This document shows, piece by piece, positions 1 to 7,687 of a stretch of DNA of 64,000 nucleotides. Every line of letters begins with the position of its first letter. Position 1 is the first letter of the stretch. The notes under the pieces were generated by a model. It worked only from the letters and a program-made list of their open reading frames with translations. It had not been told where the DNA came from and made no database searches. This DNA is from Maribacter stanieri (GTDB lineage Bacteria > Bacteroidota > Bacteroidia > Flavobacteriales > Flavobacteriaceae), in the NCBI RefSeq assembly GCF_900112245.1, contig NZ_FOYX01000001.1, positions 1,661,856 through 1,725,855 of the forward strand. Direction: 5' to 3'. A program made the position numbers and the translations under genes.

Positions 1-708
1 GTTATCTTCTACCAGTTTTTTAAAATCAAATGGAGATAATCCATAAAAAGAGCGGTCTTTGTACACAAAGGTTTCAATGTAACTATAGCCCATTCTATCA
101 AGATACTTCAGTGTCTCTTTTGGGTTTTGCTGCATTTGTTCATGAACGGAAACCAGTTGAATACCAATATTTTTATCCTTTGGATTTTTCTTAATATATC
201 GGGTTTGCCAAAGAATTTCGTTCTGTGGATTTACTCCCTTTAAATGAACATCGGTTTGATTTTTAAAATCAAAAGTAACCGTCATAGTTTCTTTACCTGT
301 AAAGTCGCGATCTTTCATTATCCAATCCGTATCACTGGTAAACCCTCCTTTACCCAAGAACATATCACCTTGTGCACTTTTACCCAATGCGAAAATTGAA
401 TCGGTCTTTGTGTCGTAACCAATAAGTTCTGTTAAAGTATGATTGTATGTTTTGCCATCTTTTTGAAATACATCAACTGACATTGCGGTATTATCTATTT
501 TAGGATAATTGTTCATTTTTATAAGGGGTGTTTTGCCGATACTATCTGTTGTATGATCAATAGAACTGACCCAGAACCCTAAATACTGCTGTAACCTATC
601 TGCTTGTTTTGGAATATTCGTTTGTGCGAAAACAGTACTTGTTCCTATTAAAATGAGTAGTAATATAATTTTATTGGTAAACCTTTGTATGCTGAAATAG
701 TACGTCAT
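1..708 (-). CDS. Secreted sugar phosphate isomerase/epimerase-like protein (3' end missing)
   Basis: The frame is open for 236 codons from the ATG at 708 to the window edge, so the C-terminus is missing. It begins with a signal peptide (hydrophobic ILLLILIG, then TSTVFAQ with likely cleavage before Q). Residues about 30-190 form a domain I cannot name; it contains YLGFWVSS and TVTFDFKNQTDVHLKG. From about residue 195 the sequence (ETLKYLDRMGYSYIETF, then SPFDFKKLVEDN) looks like the first strand and helix of a xylose-isomerase-like TIM barrel, as in sugar phosphate isomerase/epimerase proteins exported by Bacteroidota. The barrel call is inferred from this short stretch. The substrate is unknown. 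The gene faces away from the next gene at 1106. Confidence 0.6.
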   Translation of the reverse strand, partial: MTYYFSIQRFTNKIILLLILIGTSTVFAQTNIPKQADRLQQYLGFWVSSIDHTTDSIGKTPLIKMNNYPKIDNTAMSVDVFQKDGKTYNHTLTELIGYDTKTDSIFALGKSAQGDMFLGKGGFTSDTDWIMKDRDFTGKETMTVTFDFKNQTDVHLKGVNPQNEILWQTRYIKKNPKDKNIGIQLVSVHEQMQQNPKETLKYLDRMGYSYIETFVYKDRSFYGLSPFDFKKLVEDN

Positions 709-1105
709 TCTTTGGTATTTATGTTAGTAAATATAAACGAGATCCTAATCAAAAGACTATAATCAATGTAGCAATGAATGCTACTGGTGTTGCATATGGT
801 CAATTATGTTTGTCTGAGTAAGACTTATAGTTATTAGAACTAATAAGCTTTATACACTTATAGTTGTTCTTAGTATTGTGAATTTTTTTACGGACTTGAT
901 AGTTACATATGCAAAGAGGGAATGCCACATTTGTGATATACAACGCACAATTTATTATAGAATTCAGATAAGATAATAGTTACCTTCGGATGAAGCGAAA
1001 CTTAGTATTTAAGTAACTCTTTTCAGAAATAATGGAAAAAGAAGCAGTTTTAAAAATTATAAAATAGAAGAATCTATAACTTAATATTTTATACAAATAC
1101 ACCTT
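709..1105. other. Intergenic region between divergent genes
   Basis: About 400 AT-rich bases separate two divergently transcribed genes, so both promoters should lie here. I see no convincing TTTG/TAnnTTTG pair, no strong hairpin and no coding sequence. An 11-codon reading frame at about 1032 is too short and unsupported to call. Confidence 0.4.
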
Positions 1106-1516
1106 ATGAAAAATATACTTTTTGTCGCATTGGTTATGTTATGCATTTCAAATTTTACCCAAGCCCAATCTACTGTCAAGAACGATGGAAATAAAGAGGA
1201 TACGGAGAAAATGCTTTTAACCATTTTCTTAAAACATGATCAATCTATGAATCTAAGTGAGATTGAAGATGTTAGAAATAAACAAGGGTTTTACAAAAGC
1301 TTTCCTCCAGAAGGTGTATCGGTCGTTAATTGGTATGTAGTAATGGGTATAGGTCAAATGGTGGTATTGGAGTTACCGGCATCCAAACTTAGGGATGTGA
1401 ATTTGGCAATAGAAAAAACCGCTTGGAAAGCATTCAAATCTGAAATTTACCCTACGTATGATTTGTATCCGCTAATAGAAGAAAAGTTAGATAACAAGTC
1501 TAAAGTAAGCTATTAG
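1106..1516 (+). CDS. Small secreted protein of unknown function
   Basis: A 136-residue protein with a clear signal peptide: a hydrophobic run (ILFVALVMLCISNF), then TQAQ with likely cleavage after AQA/Q. The mature part of about 115 residues has an alternating pattern (MLLTIFLKHDQSMNLSEIED, later WYVVMGIGQMVVLELPASKL). This would suit a small ferredoxin-like alpha/beta fold of the muconolactone-isomerase or YCII type, but no diagnostic residue supports that. I do not recognise the family. It is probably periplasmic. A strong hairpin lies just after its stop codon. Confidence 0.6.
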   Translation: MKNILFVALVMLCISNFTQAQSTVKNDGNKEDTEKMLLTIFLKHDQSMNLSEIEDVRNKQGFYKSFPPEGVSVVNWYVVMGIGQMVVLELPASKLRDVNLAIEKTAWKAFKSEIYPTYDLYPLIEEKLDNKSKVSY

Positions 1517-1528
1517 GTATTGTTCTAG

Positions 1529-1574
1529 CTCATCCAAATTTCTTTGTATAAATGTTTAAAGAGATTTGGATGAG
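1529..1574. terminator. Hairpin between convergent gene ends
   Basis: CTCATCCAAATTTCT (1529-1543) can pair with AGAGATTTGGATGAG (1560-1574) with one mismatch in a 15-bp stem and a 16-nt loop. It lies between the stop of the plus-strand gene (1516) and the stop of the minus-strand SMP-30 remnant (1599), so it could end transcription in both directions. A second short hairpin followed by TTTTTT lies at about 1573-1595. Confidence 0.6.
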
Positions 1575-1598
1575 TCCGTTGAACTCGGTTTTTTAATA

Positions 1599-1756
1599 CT
1601 AGTTTATAAGGGGTACCGAATATATCTTTCCTGCCATCATATCAGGTACCAATAATCTGTCCTTTTCTTCTTCCAAATAAAAATCTGCGGCAGATTCTAA
1701 CCCTTCGATAAGTACGGTAGACGCTTCTGTTTTCAAATTGGTATTTGGTATTACTG
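1599..1756 (-). pseudogene. 3' remnant of an SMP-30/gluconolactonase-like gene
   Basis: Read on the minus strand, this stretch is open for about 50 codons to a TAG at 1599-1601. It encodes TEASTVLIEGLESAADFY, then LLVPDMMAGKIYSVPL. This is the end of a six-bladed propeller of the SMP-30/gluconolactonase/LRE type, whose last blade typically carries LxSAADFY and LLVPDM. No start codon or upstream blades exist: the frame meets a stop where the repeat element at 1757 begins. I infer that the rest of the gene was removed when the adjoining array formed. The family call rests on motif memory. Confidence 0.6.
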
Positions 1757-1950
1757 ACTACGTCTTAGTTATGAACAGTACGGGAGCAATCTAGCATTTA
1801 CTTTCCGCCACGCACATAACAAAATATTTATGTTTAAATTTTCTTTATCTCGCTAAAAAGTAAAATTTCAAAGGTTTTTCGATCACCATAAAAAATAAGC
1901 AAACCTTTAAATTAAACACTAAGCCCGCAATCCGTTTAGGTTTTGCTATA
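1757..1950 (-). repeat. attC-like element, long family, leftmost copy
   Basis: This is a diverged full-length copy of the long element also present at 8700-8893 and 13715-13913. On the plus strand it shares TTATGAACAGTACGGGAGCA near the left end, CTTTCCGCCACGCACATA, then GCAAACCTTT, AAGCCCGCAATCCG and TTTAGGTTTTG at the right. Its outer R-box sequence is less canonical than in the other copies. It lies directly downstream of the serine hydrolase gene, where an attC site would sit relative to its cassette gene. It also marks the left edge of the array, against the truncated SMP-30 gene. Confidence 0.6.
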
Positions 1951-1955
1951 CTCAA

Positions 1956-3134
1956 TTATTCATGCTTAAGTGCTGGTAGTATTCTGTCTTGCAAAACTCT
2001 ATAAGTTGACTTTTCTGGCTCACCATTAATATTCCAACCATTAAAGACAATTATTAAATTATGTTCTGGTGTTATCATTAAATACTGACCTCCATATCCG
2101 TTGGCAGAATAAATATTGGTTTCGCCATTATCAGTATATTCAGGAACCCACCATTGATACCCGTATCCCGTTACACTTTTCCATTGTGGTTTTACATTTT
2201 TAAGTAAAGGACTTGTGGATGTTGCCACCCAATTTTCAGATACAATTTGCTTACCGTTCCATTTCCCTTTGTTTAAAAACAATGAGCCAATTTTAGCCAA
2301 GTCTTCTGCCTTAAGATATAAACCTCCTTCGGTATCAATTTCTCCATCAGGTGTTTCTTTCCAATAGTAATCTGTAATGCCTAGTGGCTCAAATAATTTT
2401 TCTTCTGCCCATTTATCGATTCGTTTGCCGGTAATGGTTCTAATGATTTTACCTAAAAGCACAGTTCCACCACCGTTATACACGAATTTTATTCCTGGTA
2501 TGGTATCCATAGGCTTGCTTAACACATACGTTATCCAATTGTCGCTTGATTCTAACCTAAAACAGTCATTTGTAGTATCATTATGATCCGTCTCTTCATT
2601 CCAATCTAATCCACTTCTCATCGTCAATAAATCTTCAATTGATATGTTTTGCTTTCGTTTATCTGAAAAATCAGTATCATAACCAGTCAACAAAGGCATT
2701 ACTTTGTCACTCACATTATAATCTTCGTTTACATCTAGCGCAATACCGAAAAGGATTGAGGTGATACTTTTAGATACAGATTGAAGGGTGTGTAATTCAG
2801 TTTGTTTGTAGTATGGATGCCAATCTATATTATTGAAATTATATTGATGATTGGTTGTGTCATATTTTTGGACAATGGTTTCATAGTCCTGCTTATATTT
2901 AAAATCTGCCAATAATTCATCATTTTGTATGACCATAAAGCGGTCAATTAACCCATAATCCCCATTATTTATTTCTGAATTAATAGAATCAATTACGACT
3001 GAAATGGTGTTTTGAGAAGTAGACTTCTGGTCATTTTTAGTAGACTCTTTACTTTTTGATTTACAACCAATTAACGCAACTATAAATAAAATTAAAAATG
3101 ATAGCTTATTCATCATATTTAGTATTGTTTTCAT
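1956..3134 (-). CDS. Beta-lactamase-fold serine hydrolase, lipoprotein
   Basis: A 392-residue protein of the class C beta-lactamase/penicillin-binding-protein-like superfamily. The sequence shows the SxxK nucleophile motif (SVSKSITSI, about residue 120), a YxN-type motif (VYNGGGTVLLGKII) and a late GYGGQYLMI strand that takes the place of the KTG/HxG box. The N-terminus carries a lipobox (FIVALIGC), so it is probably anchored in the outer or inner membrane facing the periplasm. Met-8 (3113) gives a more typical signal peptide than Met-1, so the start is uncertain. Members of this family are esterases, peptidases or of unknown substrate; true beta-lactamase activity is not implied. It has cassette-like elements on both sides. 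Confidence 0.8.
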   Translation of the reverse strand: MKTILNMMNKLSFLILFIVALIGCKSKSKESTKNDQKSTSQNTISVVIDSINSEINNGDYGLIDRFMVIQNDELLADFKYKQDYETIVQKYDTTNHQYNFNNIDWHPYYKQTELHTLQSVSKSITSILFGIALDVNEDYNVSDKVMPLLTGYDTDFSDKRKQNISIEDLLTMRSGLDWNEETDHNDTTNDCFRLESSDNWITYVLSKPMDTIPGIKFVYNGGGTVLLGKIIRTITGKRIDKWAEEKLFEPLGITDYYWKETPDGEIDTEGGLYLKAEDLAKIGSLFLNKGKWNGKQIVSENWVATSTSPLLKNVKPQWKSVTGYGYQWWVPEYTDNGETNIYSANGYGGQYLMITPEHNLIIVFNGWNINGEPEKSTYRVLQDRILPALKHE

Positions 3135-3146
3135 AGTTTTTGTTTT

Positions 3147-3327
3147 AATAGGGTTTAGCGCTTGCGCTATAATGAGTACGACTTTTTAATCTAACGGAAT
3201 TCTAGCTACGCGCTATGCTAAAGTTCTTGGTTCATTTACTGTTTTATCTAAAGTTAAATCCATAATATTTAGCGACTTAATAAATATACGCAGACCATTC
3301 GGTTTTGCCTTAAACTCCAGATTAGGT
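3147..3327 (-). repeat. attC-like element, diverged
   Basis: The left end has AGGGTTTAGCGC (compare AACGGTTTAGC elsewhere). An internal CTAACGGAATT..CTACGCGCTATGC block resembles the one at 7688-7840. A 54-base block (3256-3309) is identical to 6031-6084 except for one base. It lies between the stop of the membrane-protein gene at 3328 and the start of the serine hydrolase at 3134. The right end abuts or slightly overlaps the stop codon at 3328. Confidence 0.55.
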
Positions 3328-3798
3328 TTAATTTTTGTGCTTAGTGTTTTTTTCTGCGTTGTAATTTCTCCCAGTTTTGAATCCAGAATAAGCTAGTAAT
3401 ACTAAAAGTCCTATCTGAACTGTAAATAGAATTCGTGATATAATTTTAAGTGCGTTTCCAACCACAGATTCATTATTGGGAGGTCCACTAAAAAAATCTA
3501 GCATACCAATTGTTTTCCCAAGAACTGCTGCGACCAAAATTGTTACAATTATCAATATGAGATTTGCCGTAATATTTTTAAACCTATTTCTAACGGCTCT
3601 TAGTAGATAAACCGTAAAAAAAATGAAAACAAATAATAGTAAAACTAAATGGACATTGGCAATAACAAAATAAGTATCATGAATATTTATATCGAAAGTA
3701 GAATTAATATTAAATCCTTCTATTCCAAAAAGGATTAGAGTTAAGACTAAAAAAAGTCCAGCGGTACCAACTAACCAAATGATTTCTTTTCTACTCAA
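3328..3798 (-). CDS. Small membrane protein with cytochrome-oxidase subunit I helix motif
   Basis: A 156-residue protein with four predicted hydrophobic segments (about 8-26, 43-65, 76-96 and 120-142). The second begins DINIHDTYFVIANVH, matching helix X of heme-copper oxidase subunit I, where bovine COX1 has HDTYYVVAHFH. The positions matching the Mg ligands His368/Asp369 are kept (His40, Asp41). The position of the heme a ligand His378 is kept (His50), but that of the heme a3 ligand His376 is Asn48. It is far too short to be an oxidase subunit. I know of similar short proteins in Bacteroidota without known function. Whether this is true descent or convergence is open. Confidence 0.6.
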   Translation of the reverse strand: MSRKEIIWLVGTAGLFLVLTLILFGIEGFNINSTFDINIHDTYFVIANVHLVLLLFVFIFFTVYLLRAVRNRFKNITANLILIIVTILVAAVLGKTIGMLDFFSGPPNNESVVGNALKIISRILFTVQIGLLVLLAYSGFKTGRNYNAEKNTKHKN

Positions 3799-3825
3799 AT
3801 TTTTAATTTTGGTGACTTTTCAAAA

Positions 3826-3850
3826 ATAGCCAAGGCTTAGTGTTGGCAAT
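3826..3850 (-). repeat. Solo right-end fragment of an attC-like element
   Basis: The gap between the gene stops/starts at 3799-3865 is only 67 bases and contains TAGCCAAGGCTTAGTGTTGGCA. The TAGCC..GTTGGCA part matches the right ends of the larger elements (for example TATAGCC..GTTAGC). GCCAA and TTGGC can also pair with each other. No left half is seen, so it may be a decayed or very short element. Confidence 0.35.
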
Positions 3851-3865
3851 TACTTACGATAGGAA

Positions 3866-4975
3866 TTATTTTCCCAATATTTCATTGATGTATATTGAAC
3901 GATATTTTTCTGGATATTCAACCTGTACTCCGTGCGTTCCATTTTCAAATAGAAACCATTTTTTAGATGGAGCAATAATGGAATCAAAATACATTTTTGC
4001 TACAGACGTTTCGGTAAAATGGTCATTGTCTCCTTGTAATATATAAATTGGCACTTTCAATTCTGGAATATCACGCATTAAATTCATATCAATAGCTGTA
4101 GATTCCAAAATCTTAGCGGCAGGATAGTAGGTTTCGGGACTATTTATCATATCAGTGAATTTTTCCTTAAACGTCAACCCATTATCTAAAAACATACTTT
4201 TAATAAATTTAAAATCGGTATCTAATTTTATCGGTGCATACTTCATTACAATTTGTCGTTCTATTTCAAAGGCTTCGGTAACTGAATGTTTTGAGTTTTT
4301 AACATATGGTGGTTTTCCAATTTGTTTTAATTGATTGATTGAAATGGTATCATTGTGTTTTTGAGATTCTGACAGTGCAAATTCATAAGATAACTCTTCT
4401 GAAAGTGATAGATTCGCCATTAGACCACTACCAATATAGGCGTGATATAATTCAGGCTGTTTTTGAACCATATAAGCTGCTACCGCTGTTCCCCAAGATA
4501 TACCTTCGATGTAAATTTTATCTTTTTTGAAAGTCTTTTTTAAATGATTTGATAGTTCTAAACCATCAGCTACTATATGGGGCAAGGTAATGGACGAATC
4601 AGCTATGCTATCGTTATAGGCTAGTCCAGAGCCTCTTTGTTCCCAATAGCAAACTGTAAATATATCTTCCAAATCAACTCCCGTGAGTTTATAAATTATA
4701 GGTAAAATTGGTGCGCCCGGTCCTCCATGAACTATTAGTAACACGGGATTATTTTTGTCTTTTCCTCTAATAGTAACCCTTTGTGGCACTCCATTTATGG
4801 TCATATCCTCGTGCATAGCAATACTATTCGGAAGCACATTACCCTTTTCGTCTAAAAAAGGTTCTTCGTTTCCAGAGCTATTGATTCGGATTATTAGCAA
4901 TACAACTAAAATAAACGCAATAAGTGCTCCCAGTAAAACCAAAAACCACTTTCCTATTTTCTTTAATATTTTCAT
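3866..4975 (-). CDS. Membrane-anchored alpha/beta hydrolase (prolyl aminopeptidase-like)
   Basis: A 369-residue protein. Residues about 8-30 form one hydrophobic anchor (FLVLLGALIAFILVVLLII). The catalytic domain has the HGGPGAP oxyanion loop at about residue 85, the nucleophile elbow GISWGTA (Ser about 160), an acid-bearing loop GDNDHFTE, and the catalytic His in NGTHGVQVEYP near the C-terminus. This order is typical of the prolyl iminopeptidase/S33 type, in which HGGPG is characteristic. The substrate is unknown. It is a single-gene unit between two cassette-like elements and was probably acquired with them. Confidence 0.8.
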   Translation of the reverse strand: MKILKKIGKWFLVLLGALIAFILVVLLIIRINSSGNEEPFLDEKGNVLPNSIAMHEDMTINGVPQRVTIRGKDKNNPVLLIVHGGPGAPILPIIYKLTGVDLEDIFTVCYWEQRGSGLAYNDSIADSSITLPHIVADGLELSNHLKKTFKKDKIYIEGISWGTAVAAYMVQKQPELYHAYIGSGLMANLSLSEELSYEFALSESQKHNDTISINQLKQIGKPPYVKNSKHSVTEAFEIERQIVMKYAPIKLDTDFKFIKSMFLDNGLTFKEKFTDMINSPETYYPAAKILESTAIDMNLMRDIPELKVPIYILQGDNDHFTETSVAKMYFDSIIAPSKKWFLFENGTHGVQVEYPEKYRSIYINEILGK

Positions 4976-5008
4976 ATGTTCTTGATTAGTTCTGTGGTTT
5001 TTCTTATT

Positions 5009-5143
5009 CTGCCAACGGTTAGTATAATGTTAATTGCGAGCCTCGTACAACTAATTTAACAAAAGGAAACCGAATCTTAGAAAAACCCGAAGGATTTTCT
5101 GGGTACACACAAACTAATCAATTGGTTATACACGGAGTCGTGC
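5009..5143 (-). repeat. attC-like element
   Basis: On the plus strand the left end is CTGCCAACGGTTAGTATAATG. The inner arm GTATAATGTTAATTG pairs imperfectly with CAATTGGTTATAC at 5119-5132. A CCGAAGGATTTTCTGG-like region lies between. It sits between the alpha/beta hydrolase gene (start 4975) and the stop of the DUF6090 gene (5149). Confidence 0.6.
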
Positions 5144-5148
5144 TTTTG

Positions 5149-5916
5149 TTATTTTTCGAGCTCTTTCTCAATTTCTTTTATAGTGTTCTCTATTTCCGCT
5201 TTTACACGTCCAAAAAGATTTGGTCCATTCGTTGCTTTAGCCGATAGGTAGTAGGCTAATAGATAATTTTCAAATTCAGCTGATTCGAATAATCTTTTGT
5301 TATCTGTTTTTTCGGAAATCGACTCGCGATCAAAATCCTTAAATCCTATATCCATCACAAGTCTTCGTACACTTCCCTTATTATAAAAAATAGTACGCAA
5401 TTTATCTTCTGTGAAATCCATTGCATTTAACTGAATGTTTAAATGATTCAATGAGCTATTAAAAGAGGCTAGGTTTTGTCGTAAGCTTTTATTCAAAATG
5501 ATATTTAGCTTACCTGAACTAATGATATCTTCTAAAACTCCTGTTGCTGGTATATAGCCAATTGAACTACCAAAAATAGGTGCGAACTTTTGAGAAATTA
5601 TTTGACTATTGACTGTGTCAAGTACATTTTTGTCAAATAAAGTCAATAGATATTCAAGTGACTGAATACGCAGCTCATTTTCTTGAATAGAGGCATTTAT
5701 TTTATTCAGGTTTGTTTCAAATTCTGCTTGTAGAGATAATAAATATTCCTGTTCTAGACTTCTTTGTTCGTTGTAATTATTGTTATTATTAATCTGTAAA
5801 GCGATTAATATTCCAATCACAACAAGTATAATTTCACCGATAGCATAAAGTAAATATTTACTGAATTTATTTTCAGTCAGCATTTTTTGACGAATTTTTC
5901 TAAAGAATTTTATCAT
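5149..5916 (-). CDS. DUF6090 family membrane protein
   Basis: A 255-residue protein beginning MIKFFRKIRQKMLTENKFSK, the hallmark N-terminus of DUF6090. One transmembrane helix follows at about 22-42 (LLYAIGEIILVVIGILIALQ). After it come NNNN and an arginine/glutamate-rich region predicted to be coiled coil (about 48-110), so most of the protein lies on one side of the membrane. The family is very common and multi-copy in Flavobacteriia and has no established function. The start is secure because the conserved motif begins at the first Met. It forms a single-gene unit between two repeat elements. Confidence 0.85.
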   Translation of the reverse strand: MIKFFRKIRQKMLTENKFSKYLLYAIGEIILVVIGILIALQINNNNNYNEQRSLEQEYLLSLQAEFETNLNKINASIQENELRIQSLEYLLTLFDKNVLDTVNSQIISQKFAPIFGSSIGYIPATGVLEDIISSGKLNIILNKSLRQNLASFNSSLNHLNIQLNAMDFTEDKLRTIFYNKGSVRRLVMDIGFKDFDRESISEKTDNKRLFESAEFENYLLAYYLSAKATNGPNLFGRVKAEIENTIKEIEKELEK

Positions 5917-5940
5917 TGGTTATTGGTTGGTCATCATGAA

Positions 5941-6140
5941 GCACAACGATTTAGCAAAAGCTTATTGCCCGCCCGTATCGAAAAGGCACGTTCGGGCGGG
6001 TTTAGTTGTATTTTTTCTTGTTGCAAGGCTAAATCCATAAGATTTAGCGACTTAATAAATATACGCAGACCATTCGGTTTTGCCCAAAAGTCCGCATTAC
6101 GTTTAGGTTGTATTGTAGCAAGTATTTGTTATACGCAGGT
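5941..6140 (-). repeat. attC-like element with internal GC-rich hairpin
   Basis: The left end is GCACAACGATTTAGC and the right end GTATTTGTTATACGC. Inside are a strong hairpin (GCCCGCCCG at about 5967 with CGGGCGGG at about 5994), a CTAAATC/GATTTAG hairpin at 6029-6047 and the 54-base block shared with 3256-3309. It lies just upstream of the DUF6090 gene and downstream of the small membrane protein gene. The frame that reads across it on the plus strand is not a gene. Confidence 0.55.
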
Positions 6141-6163
6141 TTGAGCATAGGAGTTAAATCAGA

Positions 6164-6511
6164 TTATTTATTTGAATCCAATTTATCCACAATTTGAAAT
6201 ACTAGCGCTATATGTAATATTAAAAGACCAGCTGAAATCGGATTAATTCCGAAACTTCCTAATCCAACTTTGAAAGTTGAATAGTAAAAATCCAAAAGCC
6301 CGAAAATCCCAACCAGCAGAGTTATGCCATAAACGACATAGTAAGTCATTCTGTTTTTAAAATAGAAATAGGTTGAAATTATTACGCATCCAATTCCGAT
6401 GTAGTGTTTTAAGCTTAGAGCATAATTGGAAGTAGAAATCATCACTAATGAAACTAGAATCAGGATTATTGAAATTCCTAATGGTATAAAATCGAAATCT
6501 AGTTTTTTCAT
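6164..6511 (-). CDS. Small four-helix membrane protein, unknown function
   Basis: A 115-residue, strongly hydrophobic protein with about four membrane segments (about 10-27, 36-50, 57-75 and 90-108) separated by short loops containing NRMTYY and STFKVGLGSFGINP. There is no signal peptide, no conserved catalytic motif and no family I recognise. It ends in a short charged tail (DKLDSNK). It is a single-gene unit in the array, flanked by repeat elements at 5941-6140 and 6516-6580. Coding status is supported by the uninterrupted frame and the position typical of the array. Confidence 0.55.
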   Translation of the reverse strand: MKKLDFDFIPLGISIILILVSLVMISTSNYALSLKHYIGIGCVIISTYFYFKNRMTYYVVYGITLLVGIFGLLDFYYSTFKVGLGSFGINPISAGLLILHIALVFQIVDKLDSNK

Positions 6512-6515
6512 ATTT

Positions 6516-6580
6516 GCTACAACGGTTTAGCTTTGAACAGTACGGGAGCAAACTAGTGTTTGCTTATTACCTACTGGCTT
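6516..6580 (-). repeat. Truncated attC-like element (left half only)
   Basis: GCTACAACGGTTTAGCTTTGA, then ACAGTACGGGAGCAAACTAG and TGTTTGCTT match the left 55 bases of the long elements at 8700 and 13715, including the GCAAAC/GTTTGC hairpin. Homology then stops. The DoxX gene ends at 6585, so the right half is deleted or replaced. Confidence 0.6.
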
Positions 6581-6584
6581 TTCT

Positions 6585-7043
6585 TTACTCAAAAATACGG
6601 ATTGCACTAATATAAGCCCAAATGATAAACAGGAATTGCAATGGGATTCTAAACCACAAATAAATAAGACCGTTTCCGTCAAATGTTCCTTTTTGGTAAT
6701 TCACATGATTTAAAGAAGCATATATATTGGCAGGTAACATTAGCAGGAGAAAAACAATAAGTGCCCATCCAGAAACTATTTGAAATTTAGGAATTATTAA
6801 ACCTAATGCTAATAGTATTTCCAATATTCCGGATAGGTAAATTATACTTTCTTTGAAAGGAATAATTTTAGGTATCATCATTGACATTCCTTTTGTAAAT
6901 GCAAAATGTCCAATTGCTGTAAAAAGAAGCATTATCGACATTGCAATTCTTGCTGATAAGGCAAAATCATACTCTTTTTTGATAATTTTAATTAAGAAAA
7001 TCGAGATTGTAAAACTTAATAAAAGTACAATTAGTGGTTTCAT
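6585..7043 (-). CDS. DoxX family membrane protein
   Basis: A 152-residue protein with four to five hydrophobic helices. It carries features of the DoxX/MauE-like family: an N-terminal helix, then ARIAMSIMLLFTAIGHFAFT, a KGMSMMIPKIIPFKE loop, and ILEILLALGLIIPKF. DoxX-like proteins are small inner-membrane proteins often linked to redox or thiol stress, but their activity is not settled. It lies 63 bases downstream of a Crp/Fnr-type regulator on the same strand, with no repeat element between them. The two probably form one transcribed unit, and the regulator may control the pair. Confidence 0.75.
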   Translation of the reverse strand: MKPLIVLLLSFTISIFLIKIIKKEYDFALSARIAMSIMLLFTAIGHFAFTKGMSMMIPKIIPFKESIIYLSGILEILLALGLIIPKFQIVSGWALIVFLLLMLPANIYASLNHVNYQKGTFDGNGLIYLWFRIPLQFLFIIWAYISAIRIFE

Positions 7044-7106
7044 GTTTTTCTAAATTATTGAAATACAAATTTCAAAATACATTCTGTTGAAAACAATGAA
7101 CCCAAG

Positions 7107-7673
7107 TTAAGTTATGCGTTTTCTTATTCTGCTTAATGCTTGCGGAGTAACACCAATGTAAGAGGCAATATATTTTAATGGAATTTGTTGGAGTAACTTT
7201 GGTCGGTCAGAGAATAAGTCCAAATATCGTTCTTCTGCTGTTTTACTTAATAAAGAAAGTTCTCTTTTTGATTTTATTAAGAACATGTTTTCAGCCATTT
7301 TACGTCCAATAATATTTCCGCTGTTTGTTCTTTCATAAACCTCTTGTAAGTCTTCTCGGGAAATTTTCCAAAGAATGGTTTCTGTCAAAGTTTCAATTTG
7401 GTATTCAGAAGGATCTTGTGTTAAAAATGAATCATAACCTGTAACAAATTCATTTTCGAATAAAAAACCAAAAGTTAAATCGAATTCTTCTCTTGGAACA
7501 TAAAGTCTGACTATCCCTTTTGTTATAAATGTTAAATGGTTCTCAATCTCTCCAAAATTTAATAAAATAGAATGTTTTTTGAGTTTTACCTCTTGCAATT
7601 TTGAGGAAAAAAACTGCCAATCAGAATTGTTCATTGGAGTTATATTTTCAATAAACCTTCTTATTTCGTTCAT
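7107..7673 (-). CDS. Crp/Fnr family transcriptional regulator
   Basis: A 188-residue protein. Residues about 20-115 form a cyclic-nucleotide-binding-like beta roll (KKHSILLNFGEIENHLTFIT, then GIVRLYV). A C-terminal winged helix-turn-helix ends in IPLKYIASYIGVTPQALSRI, the usual recognition helix of Bacteroidota Crp/Fnr proteins. It has no cysteines that could hold an iron-sulfur cluster, so it is not Fnr-like in oxygen sensing. The cAMP-contact residues are not evident, and the ligand is unknown. It is the first gene of a two-gene unit with the DoxX gene. Confidence 0.85.
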   Translation of the reverse strand: MNEIRRFIENITPMNNSDWQFFSSKLQEVKLKKHSILLNFGEIENHLTFITKGIVRLYVPREEFDLTFGFLFENEFVTGYDSFLTQDPSEYQIETLTETILWKISREDLQEVYERTNSGNIIGRKMAENMFLIKSKRELSLLSKTAEERYLDLFSDRPKLLQQIPLKYIASYIGVTPQALSRIRKRIT

Positions 7674-7687
7674 TCAAGATTCTTTTA

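Noticed and set aside
1032..1067. 11-codon leader peptide before the small secreted protein
   Set aside because: Very short, no hairpins or terminator after it, and no amino-acid bias that would suggest attenuation.
1956..3134. Second true beta-lactamase
   Set aside because: It has the fold motifs SxxK and YxN but lacks a clear KTG box, and the family mostly contains esterases and peptidases.
5887..6144. Plus-strand 85-codon reading frame
   Set aside because: It spans the start of the DUF6090 gene on the other strand and the repeat element at 5941-6140, with no family similarity and a composition set by the repeat.
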